Shown piece after piece: positions 37,320-46,894 of a stretch of 64,000 nt of DNA. The translations under genes were made by a program, and so were the position numbers. The notes under the pieces were generated by a model that saw only the letters and a list, made by a program, of their open reading frames with translations, searched no databases and was not told where the DNA came from. Each line of letters starts with the position of its first letter. Positions within the stretch are counted from its first letter, which is position 1. Source of the DNA: PNON01 sp963757065 (GTDB taxonomy: Bacteria > Chloroflexota > Anaerolineae > Anaerolineales > Anaerolineaceae); NCBI GenBank assembly GCA_963757065.1, contig CAVWQC010000002.1, forward strand, positions 310,001-374,000. Reading direction: 5' to 3'.

Positions 37320-38055
37320 ATGAACACTCAATATATTGATAACCAAACAATTTCAACTGGTGATGATGAGGATGCCGAAAAGGATAAATATGACCAGGGG
37401 ATATAATCAAGATCCCCAGATTGATAGAATCCCGCTAGATGCGGAAATTCTTAGCGAAACGCCGATGGGCGGCACGGTTGCTTCAGTACCCCCATTGGAT
37501 TCAACAATCGTTGAAGATATCCCGGTTGATGATACATATTTGTACAAAACCCCGCTGGGAGGTACAGTAGCTTCTGGTACCCCGGTGGACGAAACGTTGA
37601 TTCACGATGTTCCGATGGAAGAAGTGATCGGATCAAGAAACCACAATGGATGCGGACAATCACTATAGTAATCCAGCCAGTGAAACGCTAATTGACAATT
37701 CCGGGTTAGGCATGTCTCTCCCAATCGAGCCATCAATAAGTGACACCTCAAAGATCGAAACACCAACCACAACGAGTGCCATCCCTTTAGTTACCCTGCT
37801 AAGCCGCGAGGAATCACAACAATTTCGCACACGCTGGAACGAGATCCAGGGAAAATTTGTGGACGAACCACGCACAGCAGTACAATCAGGCGGATAAGCT
37901 TGTCGAAGACGTGATTGAACAACTCTCCACAATGTTCACCAAAGAACATGATGACGCTTGTAAGCCAATGGAAACAGGGTAACGATGTTTCAACCGAAGA
38001 TCTTCGCAAGGCTTTGCAGCGTTACCGCTCCTTCTTCAACCGGCTGGTGGTGTAA
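37320..38055 (+). CDS. Second FVDEP-motif protein, soluble, with four frameshifts
   Basis: ATG 37320 follows AAAGGAG. Four extra bases (near 37404, 37634, 37886 and 37953) break the frame; removing them gives 243 residues. The N-terminal half is acidic with an internal repeat: ETPMGGTVASVPPLDSTIVE and KTPLGGTVASGTPVDETLIH. The C-terminal half has FRTRWNEIQGKFVDEPRTAV, QQADKLVEDVIEQLSTMFT and ends STEDLRKALQRYRSFFNRL, paralogous to the gene at 36760. No membrane segment is visible. The density of breaks is high enough that real decay cannot be excluded, yet the restored C-terminus is well conserved. Function is unknown. Confidence 0.62.
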
Positions 38056-38097
38056 GACTTTAATTATCGACGCCGACAGAAATCCTTATCGGTTGAA

Positions 38098-38135
38098 AGT
38101 GACCTGACCAAATAAATGGTCAGGTCACTAATTTT
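38098..38135 (+). terminator. Intrinsic terminator after the FVDEP pair
   Basis: A perfect 13-bp stem AGTGACCTGACCA/TGGTCAGGTCACT (38098-38110 with 38117-38129) with a 6-nt loop is followed by AATTTT. Confidence 0.82.
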
Positions 38136-38238
38136 CGAACTACCCATATCATCCTTATACAGGCTCGTAACTTAGTCTTTTTCCAAGTGTTTAATGAAAA
38201 TATAAGTTAATTATTAAGTATATTTTTGAGGAGAGAGC

Positions 38239-39090
38239 ATGGCCAAAGTCGCAATCGTTACAGACAGTACAGTAAATTTACCACAAAGTGTGATCAGCGA
38301 ATATTCCATAACCGTTGCCCCACAGATCGTGATTTGGGATAACAAAACCTATCTGGATGGTATTGACATCCAGCCAGCAGAGTTCTATACCCGGCTTCAA
38401 ACATCCAAATCGATGCCATCCTCCTCTCAGGTATCACCGATAACGATGAGGGATATTTTCTCCGGTTTATTGGATCAGGGATTTGAAGTGCTTGCAATAA
38501 CTGTCTCTTCCCACCTCTCCGGAACTATGAGTTCAGCCATTCAGGCAAAAGAAATGCTGCCAGAAAAACCGATCGAACTGGTGGATTCTGCTCAATGCGT
38601 CCATGGCATTGGGATTCCAAGTACTCATGGCAGCCCGTGCGGCTAAGAATGGGGCATCCCTGCAAAGAATGCAAAGCTATCGCTGAAAAAGCCCGAGATC
38701 AATCCGGGGTGTTCTTCGTAGTGGATACATTGGAATTTCTACATCGCGGCGGCAGAATTGGTGGTGCTGCCCGTCTTCTCGGTACAGCCCTCAACCTAAA
38801 ACCAATTCTCACAGTTGACGGACGGAAAAATTGAACCGGTCGCCAGAGTCCGTACCCAACGAAAAGCGTTCGAGAAAATGCTGAATATCCTCGCAGAGAA
38901 ACTGGATCACGGAAGTATATCCAGATTAAGCGTTCTCCACGCGAACGCTGCTTCACAGGCAGATCAACTTATGTCCGAATTGGTTGAACGTTTCCATCCG
39001 GCAGAAACGATCATGACCGAAGTCAGCCCGGTAATAGGTACCCACACCGGTCCTGGTACTGTTGGTGTCGCTTATCTGATCGATATGTAA
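38239..39090 (+). CDS. DegV family fatty-acid-binding protein, three frameshifts
   Basis: ATG 38239 has GAGGAGAG upstream. Three extra bases (near 38589, 38674 and 38823) split it; the repaired protein has 282 residues. AIVTDSTVNLPQSVI is the DegV N-terminus, SSQVSPITMRDIFSG is the TSQPs-type motif, TVSSHLSGTMSSA holds the Ser-rich lipid-head site, and TLEFLHRGGRIGGAARLLGT is the central signature. The end, VIGTHTGPGTVGVAYLID, is also typical. DegV/FakB proteins bind a fatty acid for phosphorylation by FakA. No FakA gene is in the window. A terminator follows at 39107-39148. Confidence 0.88.
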
Positions 39091-39106
39091 TCATAAAATA
39101 GAACAG

Positions 39107-39148
39107 AATAAGTCATCCTTAAACCAAAAAGGGTGACTTATTTTTTTT
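39107..39148 (+). terminator. Intrinsic terminator after degV-like gene
   Basis: The stem AATAAGTCATCCTT pairs with AAGGGTGACTTATT (one T-G wobble), with an 8-nt loop, followed by a run of eight T. Confidence 0.88.
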
Positions 39149-39183
39149 AACATTTATTCATATATAGTCCTGCTAAATGCAAT

Positions 39184-39212
39184 TTGTTAGTTTTAATAAT
39201 CTCAGCTATACT
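39184..39212 (+). promoter_or_regulatory. Sigma-70-type promoter for the DUF1015 gene
   Basis: TTGTTA (39184-39189), a 17-nt spacer, then TATACT (39207-39212), 31 nt before the ATG at 39244. Confidence 0.6.
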
Positions 39213-39243
39213 CAGAGAATAACCATAAATCTGGAGGAAATTC

Positions 39244-40562
39244 ATGCGACGATACGAAAATATTGGATTAGGAATACCAGAAACATTTCTACCTCGTGAA
39301 GGCATAGACCTTTCTCGTTGGTCTGTCATCGCATGTGATCAATTTACCTCCCAGCCAGAATACTGGGATCAGGTTAAAACAATTGTCGGTGATGCCCCTT
39401 CGACCTTTCAGCTCATCCTCCCCGAAGTATATTTGGGGAAACCGGAGGAAGCTGAGAAACTGGAAAATATTAACCAGACCATGAGACAGTATCTTTCTCA
39501 AGGCATACTTCAACCTCATGAAGGTATGATTTACATTGAACGTTCCGTGGCTGGAAAAAACCGCAAAGGGCTATTAGTTTGCCTGGATCTTGAAAAATAC
39601 GATTACAACAAAGATTCTTCCAGCCTGATCCGTCCGACTGAAGGAACAATTCAGGACCGCCTTCCACCTCGAATGAAGATCCGTGAAAATGCTACCTTGG
39701 AACTTCCTCACATCCTGGTTTTGATCGACGACCCGCAAAACACAATTATTGGTTCCGCAACTGAAAGTAAAGCTGACCTTCCCATGCTTTATGATTTCGA
39801 TCTGATGTTAGGCAGCGGACATATTTCCGGATGGTTGGTAAAAGATTTACCCCTGGAAAAGAAGATCGTGGATGGATTGACCAATCTGGTGGATCCGCAA
39901 AGATTCAAGACCAAATATAATTTATCAGGTAAGCAAAATGTGCTGCTATATGCCATGGGAGATGGAAATCACTCCCTGGCAACAGCAAAGGCAATTTGGG
40001 ATAAGGTGAAATATTCTGTGGGAATGGTCCATCCTTCTCGGTATGCTCTTGTAGAACTGGTAAATGTGCATGATACAGGATTGGAATTCGAACCTATTCA
40101 CCGTGTTCTCTTTGATGTAAAAGTTGACATTTTCGAGAAGATAAGATCAGCATTCAATGACAAAGTGAAAATTACTAAAGTAACAGATACAAATCAGTTA
40201 AAAGATCTTGTTTCCAAATCAACCTCTGAAGTGCAGCAAATCGGATTGATCACTCCGGCGGGAGTTCATGTAATGGAATTGGTTCGCCAACCATTAAATT
40301 TACCGGTTGGAAATCTGCAGGACTTTCTTGGATGTCTTGATAAAAGTCGGGAGGTGCCGATTGTATTGATTATGTCCACGGCGATGAAACAGTCTTTGAA
40401 TTGGGTAGAAAACCCGGTAATGTCGGTTTTTATCTTCCAGCAATGAAGAAAACCGAACTATTTAAAACTGTTATTCTGGATGGCGCACTACCCCGGAAAA
40501 CATTCTCGATGGGTGAGGCTATAGAAAAACGGTTCTATTTGGAAGCCCGAAAAATTAAATAA
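39244..40562 (+). CDS. DUF1015 family protein, frameshifted
   Basis: The main frame (39244-40446) has CTGGAGG before its ATG. Restoring one base near 40352 leads into DYVHGDETVFELGRKPGNVG, then GALPRKTFSMGEAIEKRFYL, and a stop at 40562, giving 439 residues. YAMGDGNHSLATAKAIWD is the conserved 'GDGNHS' centre of DUF1015. These soluble proteins are widespread in anaerobes; some are annotated as SpoOJ/ParA/ParB-like regulators with little evidence. The gene is monocistronic: it has its own promoter at 39184 and shares a bidirectional terminator with the converging CAP gene. Confidence 0.85.
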
Positions 40563-40574
40563 TAAGTATCAGCG

Positions 40575-40608
40575 AAAATAAACCGCCAGATCTCCGGCGG
40601 TTTATTTT
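40575..40608. terminator. Bidirectional terminator between DUF1015 and CAP genes
   Basis: A perfect 13-bp stem AAAATAAACCGCC/GGCGGTTTATTTT (40575-40587 with 40596-40608) with an 8-nt loop ends both converging genes; the last codon and stop of the CAP gene lie inside its right arm. Confidence 0.88.
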
Positions 40609-41624
40609 TTAAGGAAACTATAGACCAGCCCGATCAGACCCAAGCCACACAAGGTGATCAATACCATTCCAATAGTTTGTTTGGATGGATTCCCCCCTGT
40701 ACTAACTACCTGGGGCGTACTGGTACCAGTAATGTTGTTAATCCCCATTGAAGGTAGTGGAGTAATTGTCTTCGATCGTGGGGTGAAAGTGGGTGCCATC
40801 GTATTTGTGCCTTGCAACGTAGAAGCAGGTCCGGGAGTTCCTGAAACTGAGACCGTATTGATTACGCTTGGTGTACCTTCCGGTTTCTTGATCAACAATT
40901 TCTGATCAGGCCAGATGGTGGTATTATCGGGTGCCATCCCATTTAATGACCTTAGGTCATCGACTGTGATCTTATAGGCTTCTGATATGGTGGCCAGGGT
41001 CTGGCCAAATAGGACAATATGGACGATCGAACCATCCGGTGCCGGGGTCGCTGCTCTGACACCGAAAATATAATTGGACATATCGGGTGTTGCATTCGGA
41101 TCAATTGGTGTATTGGGTGAGTAATCGGGGGCTGAACCACCTTGCACCAGGCACACATCCAGGATAAAAACATAAGTTCCATCACCATTGTCAGCAACAC
41201 CTGCACCGACATCTGTGTAATTGTTGCCCCATCCATTTAGCATTACTTGTTGGTGGGTCCAATCTGACCATGCTTCATAAACAGCTGAACTTACCGAAGA
41301 GGTGCTTGCCCACGCTTCATCGCACTTGATTGATTTTCCTCCCCCGTAACCCGACCAGTATACACGCATGGTTTCGTCGCTGCCGCTCGCACCGGTATGA
41401 CCTCCGTTTCCGGTGGACACAATCCAATCCGCATGAACCTGTGCAGCTGACATAACCTGTGCATCCGGATTCAAGGCATACAAACCCATGCTCACCCTGT
41501 AGCTATTGACCTCTGCGATCAGATCATACGGGCTGGGAGCTGCATTCTTAACCTGAGAACGAAATGCACTCTGTGAAAACAGTATAATGGTTAGGATGCT
41601 GATAAGGTAAAATTTCCGAAGCAT
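40602..41624 (-). CDS. Secreted CAP/SCP-domain protein with LysM and C-terminal membrane anchor
   Basis: I start at ATG 41624 (AGGA upstream); another ATG lies at 41645. The 340-residue protein has a signal peptide (KFYLISILTIILFSQSAF), a CAP domain (~35-165: LIAEVNSYRVSMGLYALN, AAQVHADWIVSTGNGGHTG, GYGGGKSIKCDEAWAS), a LysM module (~190-250: FGQTLATISEAYKITVDDL, LNGMAPDNTTIWPDQKLLIK), a Thr/Pro/Ser-rich linker and a C-terminal segment IGMVLITLCGLGLIGLVYSF followed by LKK. LysM binds peptidoglycan-type glycans; CAP domains are found in many secreted proteins. No LPXTG motif is seen, so it is held by the membrane helix. Confidence 0.85.
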   Translation of the reverse strand: MLRKFYLISILTIILFSQSAFRSQVKNAAPSPYDLIAEVNSYRVSMGLYALNPDAQVMSAAQVHADWIVSTGNGGHTGASGSDETMRVYWSGYGGGKSIKCDEAWASTSSVSSAVYEAWSDWTHQQVMLNGWGNNYTDVGAGVADNGDGTYVFILDVCLVQGGSAPDYSPNTPIDPNATPDMSNYIFGVRAATPAPDGSIVHIVLFGQTLATISEAYKITVDDLRSLNGMAPDNTTIWPDQKLLIKKPEGTPSVINTVSVSGTPGPASTLQGTNTMAPTFTPRSKTITPLPSMGINNITGTSTPQVVSTGGNPSKQTIGMVLITLCGLGLIGLVYSFLKK

Positions 41625-41695
41625 TGTATCCTGATTATAATCCATCTAAAGGTCACATGGATTATTTAGAAAAGAGAGCAATTAATTATACTATT

Positions 41696-42562
41696 ATGAA
41701 ACAAACCATTTTTTTCCTGTGCGCTGCACTCTTCATCATTTCTGGGTGTTCACCAACTGTGCCGCCAACAGCCACAGAAGAACCTCAATTAATACCTCCG
41801 GTGACATTTACTCCTGTTCCGAATACAGCTACACTGGCTCCTAAAGAAACCCAAACTCCCACCATTTTTCCGACCACAGATCCTGTTTCTCTTTTTAAAG
41901 TGTCATCTCCACTTGAAGATATTCAACTGAGTGATCTGAAGTCGATCATTTCTGAACCGTTTTTTCAAACCGGACCAGAATTGGATGATGGACATCATGG
42001 TACTGATTTCGCTTTTTATGATTTCGGAAAACTCACGACGATCGTTGGTTTACCGATACACTCTGTATTAAATGGTAAGGTCGTTGGGGTGATTAATAAA
42101 AAGAAACCTTATGGCAATTTGATCATCATCGAAACACGAATGGATACATTCCCTCCGGAGTTGCTCAAACTGCTTTCCCCCCCTCTCCAGGAAACCCCGT
42201 ACCCATACAATCCACGATTGCAGTTTTGCACCAGTTTAAAAGGGGAAACATGGACAGTGAAGCCTGAATCGATCTACTTATTATACGGGCACATGCTGGA
42301 ACCCTCACCACTGAATGTAGGAGATATAGTAACCAGTGGACAAACCATCGGCAAGGTTGGCAATACAGGAATGTCTGGAAACGCGCATTTGCATCTGGAA
42401 ATGCGCTGGGGTCCAGGTGGTACTGAATTTGCATCAATGAATTATTATGACACCGCTGCCACCCCGGAAGAAAATATTAATTATTGTGTCTGGCGCATCA
42501 GCGGTAAATATGTGCGTATTGATCCGATGGTATTTTTCAACACCTGGGAAAATCTACCTTAA
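41696..42562 (+). CDS. M23 (LytM-like) peptidase lipoprotein
   Basis: The start at ATG 41696 gives a lipoprotein signal MKQTIFFLCAALFIISGC; the lipobox ISGC predicts Cys18 as the lipidated residue. A Thr/Pro-rich stretch follows, then a LytM domain with zinc motifs HHGTDFAF, YGHM and NAHLHLEMRWG. All expected ligands (H-x-G-x-D and H-x-H) are present, so it may be active, cutting peptide cross-links of a cell-wall polymer. It is 288 residues long. It is divergent from the CAP gene with a 71-nt gap and followed by the beta-propeller gene after 24 nt. Confidence 0.86.
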   Translation: MKQTIFFLCAALFIISGCSPTVPPTATEEPQLIPPVTFTPVPNTATLAPKETQTPTIFPTTDPVSLFKVSSPLEDIQLSDLKSIISEPFFQTGPELDDGHHGTDFAFYDFGKLTTIVGLPIHSVLNGKVVGVINKKKPYGNLIIIETRMDTFPPELLKLLSPPLQETPYPYNPRLQFCTSLKGETWTVKPESIYLLYGHMLEPSPLNVGDIVTSGQTIGKVGNTGMSGNAHLHLEMRWGPGGTEFASMNYYDTAATPEENINYCVWRISGKYVRIDPMVFFNTWENLP

Positions 42563-42586
42563 TAATCTTGTAAATAAAAATATCCA

Positions 42587-44576
42587 ATGAAATTTATCCG
42601 TAAAATTAAACTACCCAAGCTTCATTTTGAATCCCTCAAAAAGATCAAGCTGCCCAAGATTCAATTTACTGCTTTAAGCAAGATTAAGCTGCCAAAAATT
42701 AAAATCAGACCATCCTGGCTTTTCATTATTGCCGGAGGATTGATCGTTATCAATATCGTTTTCCTGGTTTTACAAATTATTCCGCCTGTTAATACTCTAA
42801 CGAATATTCCGCAGTCAACACTATTACCGGTCATCCTGCCAACAGAAACCCCAATACCCACACTTATTCCACAGGAACCCACGCAGGCTGCACCAGAAAT
42901 TCCGGTTGCCATTATTCCCAGCGGGTCCAGCTTATCGCAAGGGACGATCCTGTTTTCCATGGTGAAAGATGGGTACAGCAACCTATATAGTTTTCAACCC
43001 GGATTACCAGGTTTTCTTCGATTAACTGCTCACCCATGGGATGATATTCAACCTTCCCTTAGCCCGGATGGAACAAAACTGGCTTACAGTTCCAGGCAAA
43101 ATGGTTACTGGAATATCTATATACTTGATCTGTCCTCTGGTCAGATTATTCCCGTGACTGACACAGCAGAATACGATGGACATCCGGTTTGGTCACCTGA
43201 CGGGACACAACTATTGATCGAATCTTACCTGGAAAACTACTTTCAACTTCAGATCGTTGATCTTTCTACAGAATTTGCAGGAACCAAACAGATCACTTTT
43301 GGCAGTTTTTCAAATTATGATGCAGCCTGGTCTCCTGATGGCAAGGCGATTGCTTATATCTCCAACATTTCCGGTGATCCGGCATTGTGGATGATCAGCA
43401 TTACAGATGATCAGCGCCAGTACAATGCTCTCCCTATTGCTGAACTGGATACTCCTGCACATCCTACATTCTCACCAGATGGGACGAAACTAGCCTTTTC
43501 GTCAAAACTTGATGGGAATAGAACCATTTTTACCTGGGACCCCTCAAAGCCAGAGCTAAGCCCCAAAATGATCGGCCAGGGCGACCAATTAGCCTGGAGT
43601 CCGGATAGCCAGGTGATATTCTGCTCCCTTGCACAACCATTACGCACTTACTTAACTGCATACACGCTTCAATTTGGAAATATGGCCATGGCCCCGTTTG
43701 TATTATCCGGTGATGTAACCGGGATCGAATGGAAACAAAATCCACCAAATTGGCTGCAAAATCCCTGGGTTCAGGCAAAACAACAGTTTGTTGATGAACC
43801 AGTTTACCGGGTTCAACTTACACCTGTCGCTGAGTTTGGCAGGTTCAATTTGGTGCCAATACCGGGTATCAACCTGGAATATCCATTTCTACATGACATG
43901 GTCGATGAGTCCTTTCAGAGTTTCAGGAACCGGATGATCAGTGAAACTGGCTGGGATGTTCTCGCAAACATTCAGTCTGCTTTCCTGCCGCTTTCGCAAA
44001 CATCGGAACCTGATAGATCACAGGATTGGCTGTACTCCGGGAGGGCTTTCGCTTTAAATACTATTCCAATGAATGTTGGCTGGATGGTTCTGGTTAAAGA
44101 AGGATTTTGGTAATCAAACTTTCTGGCGCATCTATATACGACCACTTTTTCAGGATGGTTCAATGGGAAAGCCCATTCATTTCAGGGCATGGGATATGAA
44201 TAGCCGATTCAATAATGACACAGCGGCATATGAACAAGGTGGAAAAATATCAGAATCGGATATTAGTGGATACTGGGTGGATTTCACTGATATTGCCCGC
44301 AGGTATGGCTGGGATCGCCTCGGAGCACTTTCCAACTGGCTTACCTTTTATCCGGCAGCCAGATTCAATCTTTTTATAAACAATGGTGGACTATCCTGGA
44401 AAGCAGCCATGCTGGAATTATATCCACAGGAAATCTTTATCACACCAACCCTTGTTGAATTACCAACCACGACACCCACCATTACGCCCAAACCCCGGAA
44501 ATCAGTTACTCCAACCAATACTCCTGTGCCATCCGCAACATCGACCATACACCCAACGTGGACTCCCATCCCCTGA
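42587..44576 (+). CDS. Membrane-anchored TolB-like beta-propeller protein, frameshifted
   Basis: Removing one G near 44095 joins two frames (VKEDFGNQTFWRIYIRPLF) into 662 residues. The cytoplasmic N-terminus has three copies of an IKLPK unit (KIKLPKLHF, KIKLPKIQF, KIKLPKIKI). A membrane segment follows at ~43-65 (SWLFIIAGGLIVINIVFLVL), then a Thr/Pro linker. Six WD40-like/PD40 repeats occupy ~120-380, each with a 'SPDGTKLAY' or 'WSPDG' core. A ~230-residue C-terminal domain of unknown type contains WDVLANIQSAF and ARRYGWDRLG. The end is a TPT-rich tail. The next gene, an M23 peptidase, starts 2 nt after the stop. It probably binds a partner or glycan outside the membrane. Confidence 0.8.
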
Positions 44577-44577
44577 G

Positions 44578-45714
44578 ATGAAAAAACCATTGAAATTATC
44601 ACTTGCCATATCTGCCGCCTTCCTCATGGGAAGTATTGCGTTTTCACCTGTAATAATTGGAAGAGCACAGCCACAATCCCTTAATACTGATCAATTGATA
44701 TCTCCTACATCAACAACTACTCCAACTCCCGATCTCGCCCCTAATTTAACTACAGAGACACCGGACCAATCAATAACACCTACTCCAGTAAGTACACAAC
44801 TTTATAATAGTCCGGAAATTCTAAATCTTGTATTTCCAACACCTGGACCTGCCCCCATTTCCGCCTGGCGGCCACCCTTGTATCCAGTACCATGGGCTGC
44901 AGGAGAGCACGACCACTTTTTCTTTCAGCGACCAATCGCTGCTGATGAAATTAACTGGCCGGTTGCGGATTACCGCTATGGAGGTGTTTTCTTTGGTCCC
45001 AGTATCGTCCATACAGGAGTGGATATTGATGCTCCGACGGGCACACCAGTCATCGCCGCTGCAAACGGAAAAGTGGTTTGGGTTGGCTACGGTCTTTTCT
45101 CTGTAAAGGGGAATACAGGCGACCCCTATGGATTGGCAGTAGCCATCCGGCATGATTTTGGCCTCGACGGGAAACGGCTTTATACGATATATGCTCATAT
45201 GCGCACCATAAATGTCATCGATGGCCAACAGTTAAATGCCGGTGATCAAATCGGTGAGGTGGGTTCAACCGGCGCAACAACCGGACCTCATCTTCACTTT
45301 GAGGTCAGACTCGGTAGGAATTATTTCTTTGATACCAGGAATCCGGAGCTGTGGATGGCACCCCCACAGGGTTGGGGTGTATTGGCGGCAAGGATTACAG
45401 ATAAGAAAGGCAAGAATCTCACCCACAAAGAGGTTCGTGTCTATGCTCTTTACAATGAACATGAATGGGTCGTCCGGTCTTATGGTCCACAGGTCGTCAA
45501 TCCGGACGAATACTTCCAGGAAAACCTTGTTCTAAGCGATCTCCCTGCCGGGGAATATCGCATCCGGATTAATTATGCAGAACATGATTATTATGGTAAG
45601 TTTGAGATAGAACCCGGGAAGATCACGATGATCTCTTACGCAGGTGAGAATGGATTTTCCCTAATAAAACAGGATCCTGTCTTTACCCCGGTACCGGCAA
45701 CACCTGCTCCTTGA
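44578..45714 (+). CDS. Secreted M23 peptidase with C-terminal beta domain
   Basis: ATG 44578 gives a signal peptide or anchor (LSLAISAAFLMGSIAFSPVI); a longer in-frame start at 44383 lies inside the propeller gene. The 378-residue protein has a Thr/Pro-rich linker, then a full M23 domain with HTGVDIDAPTGTPV, IYAHMRTI and GPHLHFEVRLG. After the peptidase a ~100-residue beta-rich domain (VLSDLPAGEYRIRINYAEHD) may bind the wall. It is the second LytM-type enzyme in 4 kb and is coupled to the propeller gene by 1-nt spacing. Its stop codon lies inside the recA -35 element. Confidence 0.87.
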   Translation: MKKPLKLSLAISAAFLMGSIAFSPVIIGRAQPQSLNTDQLISPTSTTTPTPDLAPNLTTETPDQSITPTPVSTQLYNSPEILNLVFPTPGPAPISAWRPPLYPVPWAAGEHDHFFFQRPIAADEINWPVADYRYGGVFFGPSIVHTGVDIDAPTGTPVIAAANGKVVWVGYGLFSVKGNTGDPYGLAVAIRHDFGLDGKRLYTIYAHMRTINVIDGQQLNAGDQIGEVGSTGATTGPHLHFEVRLGRNYFFDTRNPELWMAPPQGWGVLAARITDKKGKNLTHKEVRVYALYNEHEWVVRSYGPQVVNPDEYFQENLVLSDLPAGEYRIRINYAEHDYYGKFEIEPGKITMISYAGENGFSLIKQDPVFTPVPATPAP

Positions 45715-45738
45715 CTATCAGAACACATGTGCTATAAT
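45711..45738 (+). promoter_or_regulatory. recA promoter with possible LexA-like operator
   Basis: TTGACT (45711-45716), a 16-nt spacer, then TATAAT (45733-45738). The spacer holds GAACACATGTGC (45721-45732), close to the GAAC-N4-GTTC pattern of Gram-positive SOS boxes with one mismatch in the right half. The promoter is firm; the operator is tentative. Confidence 0.68.
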
Positions 45739-45785
45739 TACATTTGAACTTATATATCAAATCATTCAATTAGACGGAGAGAGAG

Positions 45786-46877
45786 ATGGCAAAAAAGACG
45801 CTCAACCAACCCCTTCCAGTTGTGTCATCCAATATGGATGATGCGAAGAAAGCAGTCCTTGATAAAGCATTATCCGATATTGTGAAACGATACGGTGAAG
45901 GATCCATCATGCGGCTTGGTGAAGCTCACCAGATGACAGTTGAATGCATCCCCACCGGCTCTCTCTCCCTCGACATCGCGCTTGGAATCGGTGGGATTCC
46001 CCGCGGCAGGGTCACCGAGATATTCGGCCCTGAATCTTCCGGGAAAACGACCGTCTGCCAGCATATTGTCGCTGAAGCTCAAAAGGCGGGTGGAACGGCA
46101 GCCTACATCGATATGGAGCATGCCCTCGATCCTGCTTACGCCCAAAAATGCGGTGTAAACGTGGAGAATTTGCTGATCTCCCAACCGGATACCGGCGAGC
46201 AGGCGCTTGAGATCGCTGAGACCCTGGTCCGCTCCGGTGCCGTGGATGTAGTCGTGGTCGATTCAGTAGCCGCTCTGGTTCCCCGGGCAGAGATCGAAGG
46301 CGATATGGGCGATGCCAGTATGGGTATGCAGGCCCGGTTAATGTCCCAGGCGCTGCGCAAGCTCTCCGGCATCATCTCCCAGACGAAGACTGCGGTCGTC
46401 TTTACCAACCAGCTCCGCCAGAAGATCGGCATCATGTTCGGCAACCCCGAAACCACTCCGGGCGGCCTGGCGCTGAAATTCTATGCCTCTGTCCGGTTGG
46501 ATACCCGCCGCATCCAGGCCATCAAATCCGGGGCAGAGATCACAGGCAGCCGTGTGCGCGTCCGGGTGGTCAAGAACAAAGTCGCAGCCCCATTCCGCAC
46601 TGCGGAATTCGACATCATGTACAACGAAGGTATCTCCAAGGTGGGCGATATCATCGATCTGGGTACCCAGCTTGAGATCGTCACCAAACGCGGCGCTTTC
46701 TACTCCTATGGAGATGTCCGTCTCGGTCAAGGCCGCGAAAACTCCAAGGAATTCCTCAGCCAGAATATGGAATTGTGCAACGAGATCGAACTGGCTGTGC
46801 GCGAACGTGCTTTGGGCGGCGATCTGCCTATGCCATTCACATCCAGCCCGGATGATGGCAGCGTTTCAGACGATTGA
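45786..46877 (+). CDS. recA: Recombinase RecA
   Basis: The 363-residue protein has Walker A GPESSGKTT at 81-89, YIDMEHALDPAYAQKCGV, loop L1/L2 blocks with MGDASMGMQARLMSQALRKL and NPETTPGGLALKFYASVRLD, and an acidic C-terminus. GGAGAGAG lies before the ATG. It drives strand exchange, recombinational repair and SOS induction; DprA in this window would load it in transformation. Base composition rises clearly in GC from about 45950 onward. No frameshift is seen. Confidence 0.98.
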   Translation: MAKKTLNQPLPVVSSNMDDAKKAVLDKALSDIVKRYGEGSIMRLGEAHQMTVECIPTGSLSLDIALGIGGIPRGRVTEIFGPESSGKTTVCQHIVAEAQKAGGTAAYIDMEHALDPAYAQKCGVNVENLLISQPDTGEQALEIAETLVRSGAVDVVVVDSVAALVPRAEIEGDMGDASMGMQARLMSQALRKLSGIISQTKTAVVFTNQLRQKIGIMFGNPETTPGGLALKFYASVRLDTRRIQAIKSGAEITGSRVRVRVVKNKVAAPFRTAEFDIMYNEGISKVGDIIDLGTQLEIVTKRGAFYSYGDVRLGQGRENSKEFLSQNMELCNEIELAVRERALGGDLPMPFTSSPDDGSVSDD

Positions 46878-46894
46878 TATCAGCAGAAAGAGTC

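Noticed and set aside
44383..44577. N-terminal extension of the second M23 peptidase
   Set aside because: It lies within the propeller gene; ATG 44578 is followed by a proper signal peptide.
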